From Rhodoferax ferrireducens (GTDB taxonomy: Bacteria > Pseudomonadota > Gammaproteobacteria > Burkholderiales > Burkholderiaceae_C), in the NCBI GenBank assembly GCA_002083775.1, contig MTEI01000002.1:372001-436000 (forward strand): a DNA stretch of 64,000 bases. The letters run 5' to 3'. Both the position numbers and the translations under genes were made by a program. Numbering within the stretch: position 1 is the stretch's first letter; every line of letters starts with the position of its first letter. The notes below the pieces were generated by a model. The model saw nothing but the letters and a program-made list of their open reading frames with translations, had not been told where the DNA came from and searched no databases. Below are positions 44,861 through 53,607 of the stretch, in pieces.

Positions 44861-44927
44861 CTTTATTCCACGAAACTTATTTTGATTTTTTAATCTTTGA
44901 TTGCCCAAAACCTACAATATTGAGTTC

Positions 44928-45683
44928 ATGAGACTATCAGTCATCATCATCACCCACAACGAAAGCGGGAACATCGCGGACTGCCTGAAATGCTTGACGT
45001 TTGCTGACGAATGTATCGTCTTAGATTGCGCCAGTATCGACGAAACCGCGCACATCTCCAGTCGTCTTGGGGCAATTGTGCAGGTTGTAAATGATTGGCC
45101 GGGTTTTGGCCCCCAGAAGAACCGTGCACTTGCTTTGGCAACTGGTGACTGGGTACTGTCGGTGGACGCGGATGAGCGCGTCACGCCTGAATTGCGTCAA
45201 GAAATTTTGCAGGTCATCTCCCAGGCCGATGCTGCAACCTGTTATAGCGTTCCCCGTTCTTCCTGGTTTTGTGGCCGCTTCATTCGACACTCTGGCTGGA
45301 CCCCAGACTATGTTGATCGTTTGTTCATGCGGGGTTCTGCCCGTTTTTCTGATGACTTGGTGCATGAAAAGCTGATTCATGACGGACCTGCACAGCCACT
45401 CAAAAATGCTTTGCTTCACTACAGTCATCGCAGCTTTTCAGATGTGCTGACCAAAATCGATCGTTATTCCTCCGCGTCTGCACAGCAGGCTTTGACCAAA
45501 GGCAAAAGATCCACGGTGTTGGGTGCGGTCAGTCACGGGATGTGGGCGTTCATCCGAACTTATATATTCAAAGCAGGGTTTTTGGACGGGGGGCACGGGC
45601 TTGCCCTAGCGATCGCCAATGCCGAGGGCAGTTATTACCGACACATCAAACTGTGGCAGCTGACCCAGCCAGGCAACGAGTGA
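44928..45683 (+). CDS. family 2 glycosyltransferase, WaaE/KdtX-like
   Basis: The 251-residue product starts MRLSVIIITHNESGNIADCL and has FADECIVLDCASIDETAHIS, VLSVDADERVTPELRQEI (the DxD-type motif) and a conserved RSSWFCGRFIRHSGWTPDYVDRLF. This is the pattern of the WaaE/KdtX beta-1,4-glucosyltransferase group, which modifies the LPS inner core. ATG 44928 matches the family start. G+C content returns to the genomic level from here. It is followed seven bases later by another transferase gene. Confidence 0.88.
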   Translation: MRLSVIIITHNESGNIADCLKCLTFADECIVLDCASIDETAHISSRLGAIVQVVNDWPGFGPQKNRALALATGDWVLSVDADERVTPELRQEILQVISQADAATCYSVPRSSWFCGRFIRHSGWTPDYVDRLFMRGSARFSDDLVHEKLIHDGPAQPLKNALLHYSHRSFSDVLTKIDRYSSASAQQALTKGKRSTVLGAVSHGMWAFIRTYIFKAGFLDGGHGLALAIANAEGSYYRHIKLWQLTQPGNE

Positions 45684-45690
45684 CTGACCT

Positions 45691-46770
45691 ATGACTCTCA
45701 ACATCATTGAGCCCACCCTCAACAGTTACACCGGTCATTGTTACAGCCTTGTGGAAGCCATTGCGCAAGCGGCTCCGGTGGAGTCAGTCCGCATCTGGGC
45801 TGGTAAAGAAAGTGGGGCATTTTGGAAAGCTAAGGGGGAGATCAAACCCTATTTTTCCCGCTCAATGCGAAGAATGCAAAGTTATTTTCTGTTTAGGCGT
45901 CTATTGGGCGAACCGGGCAAGGTCCTGTTATCTACTGCGGGGACGACTGATCTTGTTCTCCTGAATTGGGCGGCAAAAGGGAAAATTCCTCCTGATAAGG
46001 TGTACCTGTACGTGCATTGGCTGGGTGCCAAAGCAGCCAAAGCCAAACAATTGGCGATCATCGCCCGACGTCAGCCATATTTGGAGATTTTGTGCTCAAC
46101 GGAATCGACAACTGCGTTTTTCAAAGCGTTGGGTTTCCGAGCCAAGACAGTCGCTTATCCTCGCGCGTCGCAGGAATTGCTGACACTTCCGTCACACACT
46201 TTCGATCACCTTCTTTTTGCGGGTGCAGCGCGCATCGACAAAGGATTTGACCGGATCGCTGATTTGGTCGAAGAACTGGCCAAAAACAATGTATCGTGGC
46301 CCTTCTGGATTCAGACCTCAGCGTCACATCAGGCCCGACATGGTGCCGATGTTTTGTTTCAGATTGAGCGGCTCAAACGCTCCAATTATGCGAACCAGAA
46401 ACTGATCGGTGACACTTTGTCGCCGCATGACTACCGTGCGCTGTATAAAGGTGCTATCAGCGTACAACCCTACTCCGTTGACGATTTTCAGGATCGGGTT
46501 AGCGGTGTGACTTTGGACGCACTGACCGCCGGTTGTCCGGTTGTTGTGACTGCCAATACTTGGCTGGCCCGTGTTGTGTTGGAGCACAATGCGGGGGTCG
46601 CAACCGGCGATTTGTCACCCAAAGGTCTGCTAAAAGCCGTCAACGATATCAAGCGCGACTTCCCCAGCTACTCCCAGCGCGCCTCCCGAGCGGGCCAGAT
46701 TTTGCAAAGCGAGCATTCGGCAGCCGACATGATGCGGGCAGTTTTCAAAATGCACGTGAGCGCTGTGTAA
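45691..46770 (+). CDS. GT4-like glycosyltransferase
   Basis: The 359-residue protein lacks membrane segments and has a two-domain GT-B layout. In the C-terminal half LLFAGAARIDKGFDRIADLVEEL and VQPYSVDDFQDRVSGVTLDALTAGCPVVVTANTWLARVV resemble the nucleotide-sugar site of GT4 (E-x7-E region replaced by D-x-x-x-D). The gene lies at the end of the LPS cluster, so an outer-core or related glycan is the likely target. The exact reaction cannot be told. Confidence 0.7.
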   Translation: MTLNIIEPTLNSYTGHCYSLVEAIAQAAPVESVRIWAGKESGAFWKAKGEIKPYFSRSMRRMQSYFLFRRLLGEPGKVLLSTAGTTDLVLLNWAAKGKIPPDKVYLYVHWLGAKAAKAKQLAIIARRQPYLEILCSTESTTAFFKALGFRAKTVAYPRASQELLTLPSHTFDHLLFAGAARIDKGFDRIADLVEELAKNNVSWPFWIQTSASHQARHGADVLFQIERLKRSNYANQKLIGDTLSPHDYRALYKGAISVQPYSVDDFQDRVSGVTLDALTAGCPVVVTANTWLARVVLEHNAGVATGDLSPKGLLKAVNDIKRDFPSYSQRASRAGQILQSEHSAADMMRAVFKMHVSAV

Positions 46771-46833
46771 ACTGAAGTTTTGAACGCTATCCAGCGGCCG
46801 GGACGTAACACCTTCACTAAACGTACTACTTGC

Positions 46834-48108
46834 ATGCGATCTTCATTTTTTTTGACCTTGATTGGTTACCTTTTGGCCATATTTTGTGTGCCCGCCTTCG
46901 CCCAATTCCGCGTCGAAGTTTCAGGCGTCGGCTTGACTCAGGTGCCCTTCACCATCGTCCCGTTTAAGGGCCAGGCCAACTCCGTCCAGAAGATATCTGC
47001 CATCGTCCAGGCCGATCTGGAACGAAGCGGGCAGTTTCGTGCGGTCAACGCTACGCCTGGTGCCTTGGATGAAACTTCCTTGCCCGATTTGTCGCTCTTC
47101 CGCCAGGCGGGTTCAGATGCGATGGTGTCTGGCAGCGTGACCTCCTTGGCAGATGGTCGTCTTGACGTGCGCTTCCGGTTGTGGGACGTTGTCAAAGGAC
47201 AAGACCTGGGTGGGCAGAGTTTTGCGGTGGCAGCGTCTGACGCCCGTTTGGCTGCCCACAGGGTTGCGGACTACGTTTATGAAAAACTCACGGGTGACAA
47301 GGGCGCGTTTTCTACTCGCATCGCCTATGTCACTAAATCCGGCCAGCGGCACCAGCTTTGGGTGGCCGATTCTGATGGGGAAAACGCTCAGTCTGCGTTG
47401 GCTAGCCCGGAGCCGATCATTTCCCCAGCCTGGTCGCCGGATGGCAATCAATTGGCTTATGTTTCATTTGAGTCGCGCAAGCCTGTCATTTACATTCACA
47501 ACGTAGGCACAGGTAAACGCCGTTTGATCGCCAATTTCAAAGGTTCCAACAGCGCGCCAGCTTGGTCACCCGACGGGAAGACGCTGGCAGTCACGCTGAG
47601 CCGGGACGGTGGATCACAACTGTTTTTGTTGAGTGCAGCGGGAGGTGAGCCACGCCGCTTGATCCAGTCCAACAGCATTGACACAGAACCGGTTTTTTCG
47701 CCGGATGGCCGAAGCATCTTTTTCGTCAGTGACCGTGGTGGTTCTCCTCAGATTTACAAAGTGAGTACAACTGGGCAAGGCGTGCAGCGCGTGACATTCA
47801 CAGGTACTTACAACATTTCGCCAACCATCAGCCAAGACGGTCGGTGGATGGCTTATATTTCTCGAGTGGGGGGCGCTTTCAAATTGCATGTGATGGACAT
47901 TGACGGTGACAATGTGCGGTCTCTGTCAGAAACATCGGCAGATGAAAGCCCCAGCTTTGCGCCCAACAGCAAGTTGGTCGTCTACGCCACACAATTTCAA
48001 GGTAAAGAGGCCTTGATGACCACCACCTTGGATGGAAAAGTCAAGGCCCGGCTTAATGGGCAGAACGGTGACATTCGCGAGCCGCATTGGGGCCCTTTTT
48101 TGAACTAG
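46834..48108 (+). CDS. tolB: Tol-Pal system beta-propeller protein TolB
   Basis: TolB is periplasmic and links the inner-membrane TolQRA motor to Pal during outer-membrane constriction. The 424-residue product has a signal peptide ([21 protein letters not shown] cleavage), an N-terminal alpha/beta domain ([10 protein letters not shown]) and repeated propeller blades with SPDG ([42 protein letters not shown]). ATG 46834 is chosen because the signal peptide starts there. Unusually, the gene upstream is a glycosyltransferase and not tolA. Confidence 0.96.
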   Translation: MRSSFFLTLIGYLLAIFCVPAFAQFRVEVSGVGLTQVPFTIVPFKGQANSVQKISAIVQADLERSGQFRAVNATPGALDETSLPDLSLFRQAGSDAMVSGSVTSLADGRLDVRFRLWDVVKGQDLGGQSFAVAASDARLAAHRVADYVYEKLTGDKGAFSTRIAYVTKSGQRHQLWVADSDGENAQSALASPEPIISPAWSPDGNQLAYVSFESRKPVIYIHNVGTGKRRLIANFKGSNSAPAWSPDGKTLAVTLSRDGGSQLFLLSAAGGEPRRLIQSNSIDTEPVFSPDGRSIFFVSDRGGSPQIYKVSTTGQGVQRVTFTGTYNISPTISQDGRWMAYISRVGGAFKLHVMDIDGDNVRSLSETSADESPSFAPNSKLVVYATQFQGKEALMTTTLDGKVKARLNGQNGDIREPHWGPFLN

Positions 48109-48127
48109 TGATTTTTAGGAGTTTTTG

Positions 48128-48661
48128 ATGAAGAGTTTGGTATTTGCTTTGACGCTCAGTGCGTTTTTGGTCGGTTGTGGCTCCACGGTGCCTTTGAATG
48201 ATGTTCCGGTAGCCGATGCCACGGCCAATCCGGTGTCGGGTGCAGCAGGTTCTGATGGCACCTCCGGCATCAAAAGTGGCGGTGTCGCGCCCGTAGATTT
48301 GGGTCAGTCGGGAACACAGGCTAGCCTGCCATCTGCCAAACGCATTGTCTATTTTGACTACGACAGTTTCGTCATCAAACCTGAATACCAGGCCTTGATC
48401 TCAGAAAACGCCAGGCTGATCGTGGGTCAGGCGAGCCGCAAGGTGGCCATTGAGGGGCATACCGATGAGACAGGCGGCCGCGAATACAACCTTGCGCTGG
48501 GCCAAAAGCGTGCCGAAGCGGTTGTTGGCGCCCTGACCGTGTTGGGTGTACCTCGTAACCAAATGGAAGCGGTGAGTTTCGGCAAAGAAAAGCCTGCTGT
48601 GGTGGGCAACGACGAGTCAGCTTATTCCATGAACCGCCGAGCTGAAATCAGATACCAATGA
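48128..48661 (+). CDS. pal: peptidoglycan-associated lipoprotein Pal
   Basis: Pal is an outer-membrane lipoprotein that binds peptidoglycan and TolB. The 177-residue precursor has a lipoprotein signal with lipobox LVGC near residue 18, a short linker, and an OmpA-type domain: IVYFDYDSFVIKPEYQAL, VAIEGHTDETGGREYNLALGQ and KRAEAVVGAL. The ribosome site TAGGAG lies before ATG 48128. It ends by overlapping cpoB by four bases. Confidence 0.97.
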   Translation: MKSLVFALTLSAFLVGCGSTVPLNDVPVADATANPVSGAAGSDGTSGIKSGGVAPVDLGQSGTQASLPSAKRIVYFDYDSFVIKPEYQALISENARLIVGQASRKVAIEGHTDETGGREYNLALGQKRAEAVVGALTVLGVPRNQMEAVSFGKEKPAVVGNDESAYSMNRRAEIRYQ

Positions 48662-49446
48662 AACGGGTGACAGTCATGCAGGTTCGCCAATTGACGACTC
48701 GGGCTGTATTCGTAGCAGGCCTGCTGTTTGCCTCCTCGAGTCAGGCCGGGCTCTTTGAAGACGACGAGGCCCGCAAGGCCATTCTGGATTTGCGCCAGCG
48801 TGTAGAGAAACTTCGCGTTGATGCCGACCAGATTCAGTCCAGCAGCAAAGATGAAAACGCTGGGATGGGTCGTGGTCTGTTGGAATTGCAACGTCAAATG
48901 GAGTTGCTCAAATCTGACGTTGCCTCGCTGCGCGGCAGCAATGAAAAGCTCACCAAAGATCTGGCAGACCTTCAGCAACGCTACAAAGATGATTTGCAGG
49001 GTTTGTCGGAGCGCCTTGCCAAGCTGGAGCCTGCCAAGGTGACTGTGGACGGTGCAGAGTTTTCGGTCGGTCCAGCTGAAAAGCAGGACTATGAGGCAGC
49101 TCTCGCCGTTTTTCGCAAGGGCGACTTCCATGCGGCGCAAGCGCTATTTGCCGGTTTTTTGTCTCGTTATCCCAACAGTGGATACGCGCTGACTGCCCTG
49201 TTTTGGTTGGGTAACGCTCAGTACGCCACCCGTGATTACAAAGAGGCAATGACCAATTTTCGGACGCTGATTGCCAAAAATCCGGAGCATTTCCGCGCCC
49301 CGGAAGCTGTTTTGTCGGTGGCCAATTGCCAGCTTGAATTGAAAGACACCAAAGGCGCCCGCAAGACCTTCACTGACTTGATCAAAGCCTACCCAAGCTC
49401 CGAGGCCGCTGTTGCAGCCAAAGAACGCTTGGCCACGCTGAAATAG
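48658..49446 (+). CDS. cpoB: cell division coordinator CpoB (YbgF)
   Basis: CpoB couples Tol-Pal with peptidoglycan synthesis at the septum. The 262-residue protein has a signal peptide (ARAxFVAGLLFASSSQAG), a coiled-coil trimerisation helix (about 30-120, ELQRQMELLKSDVASLRGSNEKL) and three TPR units (QDYEAALAVFRKGDFHAAQALF, NSGYALTALFWLGNAQY, FRAPEAVLSVANCQLE). The length and order behind pal are standard. ATG 48658 overlaps the pal stop. Confidence 0.94.
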   Translation: MKRVTVMQVRQLTTRAVFVAGLLFASSSQAGLFEDDEARKAILDLRQRVEKLRVDADQIQSSSKDENAGMGRGLLELQRQMELLKSDVASLRGSNEKLTKDLADLQQRYKDDLQGLSERLAKLEPAKVTVDGAEFSVGPAEKQDYEAALAVFRKGDFHAAQALFAGFLSRYPNSGYALTALFWLGNAQYATRDYKEAMTNFRTLIAKNPEHFRAPEAVLSVANCQLELKDTKGARKTFTDLIKAYPSSEAAVAAKERLATLK

Positions 49447-49468
49447 TTGTCAGTTGCCAACCGCAGAC

Positions 49469-50224
49469 ATGTTGGAGGATCGTCGATTCGGTGGCTTGAA
49501 CCGGCTCTTTGGCACGACTGGGGCGCAACAAATCAGACGGGCTCATGTCGCTGTGGTGGGCATTGGTGGTGTGGGGTCATGGGCTGCAGAATCTTTGGCG
49601 CGCAGCGGTGTCGGCAAGCTGAGCTTGATTGACCTGGACCACGTTGCCGAATCCAACATCAACCGCCAGATTCACGCCACACAAGCCACTTTGGGGCAAT
49701 CGAAGGTTTTGGCCATGCGGGACCGCATTCATTCTTTTGCACCCGACTGCCAAGTCACATGCATTGATGAATTTGCAACACCCACAAACTGGCCTGATGT
49801 ATTGCCAGTTGGCGTGGACGCGGTCATCGATGCCTGCGACCAATGGCCTGTCAAGCTGATCATGGCGAATTGGGCCATCAAGCACAAACGCGTGTTCGTC
49901 ACCTCAGGGGCTGCGGGAGGAAAACGACATGCGCATCTGGTTAGTGTCGAGGATTTGGCCAAGGTCACCCATGACCCGCTTTTGTCCAAAGTGCGGTACC
50001 AACTGCGCAAGGAGTTTGGTGCGCCGCGTGGCGAAAAAAAAATCGGCGTTGTGTGTGTTTTCAGCAGGGAAGCAGTGGCGCCCCCGGATGCCTCATGCAG
50101 TGTTGGTAGCGACGGCTCACTCAACTGCCATGGCTTTGGCTCACTGGTTACGGTGACGGCGACTTTTGGACACTGTGCAGCTGGGTATGTCTTGAACGAA
50201 TTGGCTGCAAAAATTGAATGTTGA
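49469..50224 (+). CDS. tcdA: tRNA threonylcarbamoyladenosine dehydratase
   Basis: TcdA cyclises t6A37 in tRNAs that read ANN codons. The 251-residue E1-like enzyme has the ATP-binding loop VVGIGGVGSWAAESLARSG, the segment LIDLDHVAESNINRQIHA, and ACDQWPVKLIMANWAIKH. The C-terminus FGSLVTVTATFGHCAAGYVLNELA is the TcdA type and not ThiF/MoeB. ATG 49469 is used; a TTG at 49454 is also possible. It is next to the tRNA-Lys gene, whose product is a known t6A tRNA (the neighbourhood may be chance). Confidence 0.87.
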   Translation: MLEDRRFGGLNRLFGTTGAQQIRRAHVAVVGIGGVGSWAAESLARSGVGKLSLIDLDHVAESNINRQIHATQATLGQSKVLAMRDRIHSFAPDCQVTCIDEFATPTNWPDVLPVGVDAVIDACDQWPVKLIMANWAIKHKRVFVTSGAAGGKRHAHLVSVEDLAKVTHDPLLSKVRYQLRKEFGAPRGEKKIGVVCVFSREAVAPPDASCSVGSDGSLNCHGFGSLVTVTATFGHCAAGYVLNELAAKIEC

Positions 50225-50278
50225 GGCTGAAAAATTGACTATAATTTAAGGCTTGGCGGATTTAATCTGTCATGTATT

Positions 50279-50354
50279 GGGATGTTAGCTCAGTTGGTAG
50301 AGCAGCGGACTTTTAATCCGTTTGTCGTGGGTTCGACCCCCGCACATCCCACCA
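50279..50354 (+). tRNA. tRNA-Lys (anticodon UUU)
   Basis: The 76-base gene folds fully: acceptor arms GGGATGT and ACATCCC, D arm AGCTC...GAGC, anticodon stem GCGGA/TCCGT with loop CTTTTAA (anticodon TTT at its centre), T arm GTGGG TTCGACC CCCGC, and encoded CCA. A -10-like TATAAT lies at 50240-50245, 34 bases upstream; no clear -35 was found. Confidence 0.97.
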
Positions 50355-50362
50355 ATTAAAGA

Positions 50363-50396
50363 AACCGCACTATCTCAATGGCAGTGCGGTTTTTTC
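50363..50396 (+). terminator. intrinsic terminator after tRNA-Lys
   Basis: A 9-bp perfect stem, AACCGCACT and AGTGCGGTT, with an 11-base loop and a run of T residues (GGTTTTTTC). It lies nine bases after the tRNA CCA end. Confidence 0.88.
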
Positions 50397-50663
50397 TATT
50401 TGCGATCTGTGGGTGGTCAAATTCTGACTTGATGATTGCTGGTGAATTGACTCATTAAACGTTTGAACCTTTCCATAATGAGCTAGGCACGACCAGAGTC
50501 CATCCAAACGTCGCATCAGGGTGGAAAAGACAGTTATAACTCTACAAGTTACTGAAAATTCAACCCGAAGCGCTTGATTTTTGGGCAGCGGTTGGCTTTT
50601 TTTTGGTTTCCATTTTTTGGGTGCGATAGGCTGCTAGCCCATACAGCATCAGGGCCAACCACT
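50397..50663. other. intergenic region between tRNA-Lys terminator and thiD
   Basis: No gene is supported here. There is no integrase or direct repeat of the tRNA end, so no sign of an attachment site. The last 40 bases carry a weak palindromic repeat relic (CTGCTAGCCC ... CAGGGCC, 50631-50655). A long T tract occurs at 50597-50605. Confidence 0.5.
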
Positions 50664-51497
50664 ATGACTATTGAACTGATTCACCACTACCCCCGCGTGC
50701 TCTCCATTGCCGGTTCCGACAGCGGTGGCGGCGCTGGCATCCAGGCTGATCTGAAAACCTTTGCCGCCTTGGGCTGTTTTGGCATGACGGCTATTACCGC
50801 GCTCACCGCGCAAAACACCTGTGGCGTGCGTGCCATCCACGGCGTGCCACCCGAGATGCTGCGCGACCAGATCGACGCGGTGGTGGAAGACATTGGCGTG
50901 GACGCGGTCAAGATTGGCATGCTGCATTCGCCGGAGATTGTGCGCACCGTGGCACAGGCGCTGGCGCGCCACAACCTGCCGCATGTGGTGTTTGACCCGG
51001 TGATGGTCGCCACCAGTGGCGCCAAGCTGATCACCGACGAGGCGATTGCAGTGCTGGTGGCCGAGCTGTTTCCGCGTGCGGCGGTGATCACGCCCAATCT
51101 GGATGAGGCTGGTTTATTAGTTGGGCGCACGCTCAGCAGCCAGCAGGACATGCTGTCAGCTGCGCAAACCTTGCTGGGGCAGGGCGCGCGCGCCGTGCTG
51201 CTCAAAGGCGGCCATCTGGCTGGGGACGATGTGGCCGACCTGCTGCTGATGCCCAACGCCGAGCCGATCTGGCTGCATGGGCCACGCATCCACACCGCGA
51301 ACACGCATGGCACCGGCTGCACCTTGTCCAGCGCCATTGCGGCACATCTGGCGCTGGGCCAGGGCCTGGTGGACGCGGTGCGGGCGGCGCGTACGTACAT
51401 CCGCCAGGCGTTACAAGCCGGGGCCACGGTGAAAACCGGACACGGCAGCGGCCCGCTGAACCACAGCTTTGCGCCGCTGCCGATGCGGCTGCTGTGA
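50664..51497 (+). CDS. thiD: hydroxymethylpyrimidine/phosphomethylpyrimidine kinase
   Basis: ThiD phosphorylates HMP and HMP-P to HMP-PP, the pyrimidine half of thiamin. The 277-residue ribokinase-like protein starts with VLSIAGSDSGGGAGIQADLKTF (substrate site), has GMTAITALTAQNT, VFDPVMVATSG, TPNLDEAGLL, the anion hole/ATP motif HGTGCTLSSAIAA and C-terminal KTGHGSGPLNH. ATG 50664 gives this N-terminus. It faces the thi operon across an inverted-repeat spacer. Confidence 0.94.
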   Translation: MTIELIHHYPRVLSIAGSDSGGGAGIQADLKTFAALGCFGMTAITALTAQNTCGVRAIHGVPPEMLRDQIDAVVEDIGVDAVKIGMLHSPEIVRTVAQALARHNLPHVVFDPVMVATSGAKLITDEAIAVLVAELFPRAAVITPNLDEAGLLVGRTLSSQQDMLSAAQTLLGQGARAVLLKGGHLAGDDVADLLLMPNAEPIWLHGPRIHTANTHGTGCTLSSAIAAHLALGQGLVDAVRAARTYIRQALQAGATVKTGHGSGPLNHSFAPLPMRLL

Positions 51498-51608
51498 TGC
51501 AACATTCCGTCTCCAGATCGATACGACACCAGGCGCGAAACCGCAGACAGGACAGACGCGCGGCAAGGCGAAGCAACAACGTGTCGGATTGATCTGGAAA
51601 TGGCATCA
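51495..51608. repeat. large inverted repeat filling the thiD/thiE gap, possible two-way terminator
   Basis: Arms of 17 bases (51513-51529 CCAGATCGATACGACAC; 51581-51597 GTGTCGGATTGATCTGG) pair at 15 of 17 positions. The symmetry extends to TGATGC at 51495 and GCATCA at 51603, which are the two stop-codon ends. The centre contains GCGCG/CGCGC. No T runs are present. Confidence 0.6.
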
Positions 51609-52565
51609 GGGCCAGCGGCTCTGAAACGCGCGCACCGCAGCCTCGGGGTCGTCAGCCCCCATCAGCGCCCGCACCACCGCCACCGAGCCGACACCACTGG
51701 CCAACACCGCATTCACACGCGCCAGATCAATGCCGCCAATGGCCACGGTGGGGATGTGCCGCAGCATCCGCTGGTACACCGTGAGCCGAGCCACGCCTTG
51801 CGGCGGGGTGGCCATGCGCTTGAGGGTGGTGGCAAACACTGTCCCCATAGCGATGTAGCTGGGGCGCTGCGCGGCGGCACGCAGCATCTCGGCGTAGCCA
51901 TGGCTGCTGATGCCCAGCCGCAGACCAGCGGCGCGGAGGGCACCCAGGTCGGCCGTGGCCAGGTCTTCCTGGCCCAGATGCACGCCATAGGCATTGGCTT
52001 CAATGGCGGCTTGCCAGTGGTCGTTGATGAACAGCCGGCTTGAGGTATTTTGCACTGCAGCCCTTGCTGCATTTACCTCTTGCGCTATCAAATCAGTATC
52101 ATCGGATTTGAACCGCAGTTGTACCGTGGGCACGCCGGCGCGGGCCAGACGGCCCACCCAAGCGGTGTTGGGCGCCACCGCGTACAAGCCGAGTTGGAGC
52201 GGGCAGGGGGCAAAGGCGTCCGGGTGCGGCCAGGGCGGCAGGTCAAAGTCTTGTGCCTCAGTAGGCCAAGCTGCGGGGTCAAAGTGCCCGGTGCGCTCGG
52301 TTTGGCGTTGCCAGGCTTGGGCGATGCAGCGGGCGTCATCTGGGGCAAAGTCTAGCGCCAGGCAGGCGGTCCAAACCGCTGGGTAAACGCTGGGGTGTTT
52401 CGTTGGTTCAGCTGGAGCGATGTGGGTCTCTAGATCATCGGAGTGGTTTGCTACCCGCCTGTAGATGTCTGGTCGCTCCAGCCGATCCACCGCGCCAGGG
52501 TTCAGCGCCAGATGGGTATGCGCCTGGACGATGGTGCGGGCTTGCTCGTGGTGTTTTGCGTTCAT
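51606..52565 (-). CDS. thiE: thiamine-phosphate synthase with N-terminal extension
   Basis: ThiE joins HMP-PP and thiazole phosphate to give thiamin phosphate. The C-terminal 200 residues have the TIM-barrel motifs VPTVQLRFKSDD, RLFINDHWQAAIEANAYGVHLGQEDL, GLRLGISSHGYAE, YIAMGTVFATTLKRM and TVAIGGIDLARVNAVLASGVGSVAVVRAL. About 125 residues of unrecognised sequence precede the barrel (HEQARTIVQAH, APDDARCIAQAWQRQ); ThiE alone is about 210 residues. It is last in the riboswitch-led operon, 21 bases after thiG. Confidence 0.9.
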   Translation of the reverse strand: MNAKHHEQARTIVQAHTHLALNPGAVDRLERPDIYRRVANHSDDLETHIAPAEPTKHPSVYPAVWTACLALDFAPDDARCIAQAWQRQTERTGHFDPAAWPTEAQDFDLPPWPHPDAFAPCPLQLGLYAVAPNTAWVGRLARAGVPTVQLRFKSDDTDLIAQEVNAARAAVQNTSSRLFINDHWQAAIEANAYGVHLGQEDLATADLGALRAAGLRLGISSHGYAEMLRAAAQRPSYIAMGTVFATTLKRMATPPQGVARLTVYQRMLRHIPTVAIGGIDLARVNAVLASGVGSVAVVRALMGADDPEAAVRAFQSRWP

Positions 52566-52586
52566 GGTGTGCCGGGTGTTTGGCGC

Positions 52587-53408
52587 TCAGGCCTGATGCC
52601 AAAACGGCATGCCCAGCACCGGAGTGCTGGGTTCTGCCGCGTCTTTCTCGGTCATGGTGCCGGCCAGAAAGGCGTCACGCCCGGCCAGGGTGGCGGCGGC
52701 AAACGCACCGGCCATACGCACCGGGTCATTCGCTAGCGCCACGGCAGTGTTGAGCAACACGCCGTCAAAACCCCATTCCATCACCTGCGCCGCGTGGGAC
52801 GGCAACCCCAGACCCGCATCCACAATCATCGGCACCTTCAGGCGCGCGCGCAGCGTCTTCAAGGCGTAGGGGTTGATCGGGCCTTTGCCGGTGCCAATCG
52901 GCGCGGCCCAGGGCATGAGCGCCTGGCAGCCCACATCCACCAGGCGCTGGCACAACACTAGGTCGTCGGTGCAGTAGGGCAGCACCTTGAAGCCGTCGTG
53001 GATAAGCTGGCTGGCAGCGGCCACCATGTTCAGCGTGTCGGGCTGCAGCGTGTAGTCGTCGCCAATCAGCTCGAGCTTGATCCAGTCTGTGGCAAACACT
53101 TCGCGCGCCATGTGTGCGGTGGTGATGAGCTCGGCCACGCTGTGGCAGCCGGCGGTGTTGGGCAACACCGGCACGGCCAGATCGGCCAGCAGCTGCCAAA
53201 AGCGGTTGGGGGTGGCAGTGCTGCCCAGGTTTTGGCGGCGCAGAGAGGCGGTCAGCATGGCGGGCCGGGCGCGCTGCACAGCTGCTTGCAAGATGCTAGG
53301 AGAGGGATAGCGCGAGGTGCCCAGCAGCAGGCGGCTGGCGAAGGTTTCGCCATACAAGACCAGCGGGTCGGCGAGGAGTGGGTCGGGGGTGGGGTCAAGA
53401 GGTGTCAT
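52587..53408 (-). CDS. thiG: thiazole synthase
   Basis: ThiG builds the thiazole ring from DXP, an imine from glycine, and ThiS-thiocarboxylate. The 273-residue TIM-barrel protein has FASRLLLGTSRYPSPSIL, WIKLELIGDD (Schiff-base Lys), VLPYCTDDLVLCQRLVDVGC, PIGTGKGPINPYAL and VMEWGFDGVLLNTAVALANDPVRMA. A short extra C-terminus (STPVLGMPFWHQA) is present. ATG 53408 is the family start; the 218-base spacer upstream to thiS has an inverted repeat. Confidence 0.95.
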   Translation of the reverse strand: MTPLDPTPDPLLADPLVLYGETFASRLLLGTSRYPSPSILQAAVQRARPAMLTASLRRQNLGSTATPNRFWQLLADLAVPVLPNTAGCHSVAELITTAHMAREVFATDWIKLELIGDDYTLQPDTLNMVAAASQLIHDGFKVLPYCTDDLVLCQRLVDVGCQALMPWAAPIGTGKGPINPYALKTLRARLKVPMIVDAGLGLPSHAAQVMEWGFDGVLLNTAVALANDPVRMAGAFAAATLAGRDAFLAGTMTEKDAAEPSTPVLGMPFWHQA

Positions 53409-53565
53409 GAGAATCAAAAGTGTTTTTTGTGGTGAAACTGCGCGGCTGGCATCCCGGATTGGAGGCGCCTGCCCCGGGCCACGACCCATGGAAGGGCCAT
53501 GGAAGAGCTGGGGATGATGGGTCGTTGTCCGCCAAAACAGCCTTCTTCGATGCGCCAACGTGAAA

Positions 53566-53607
53566 CAACTTTCATGTCCCGAGGGTGGTCAGAGTCCATG
53601 AAAGTTG
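53566..53607. repeat. 11-bp perfect inverted repeat between thiS and thiG
   Basis: CAACTTTCATG (53566-53576) and CATGAAAGTTG (53597-53607) are exact reverse complements around a 20-base loop. It is in the untranslated spacer of the thi operon, just after the thiS stop codon. Confidence 0.6.

Noticed and set aside
50214..50245. Full sigma70 promoter for tRNA-Lys
   Set aside because: TATAAT is good, but candidate -35 hexamers (TTGAAT, TTGAGG) are at 20 and 13 bases, outside the normal range.
50279..50663. tRNA-Lys 3' end as an attachment site for an integrated element
   Set aside because: No integrase gene, no direct repeat of the tRNA end, and ordinary housekeeping genes follow.
52040..52100. 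Repeat insertion inside thiE
   Set aside because: The segment is AT-rich and contains AAGGGCTG, but the left arm and the TAGCTA/GAGGC flanks are missing, so family membership is not supported.
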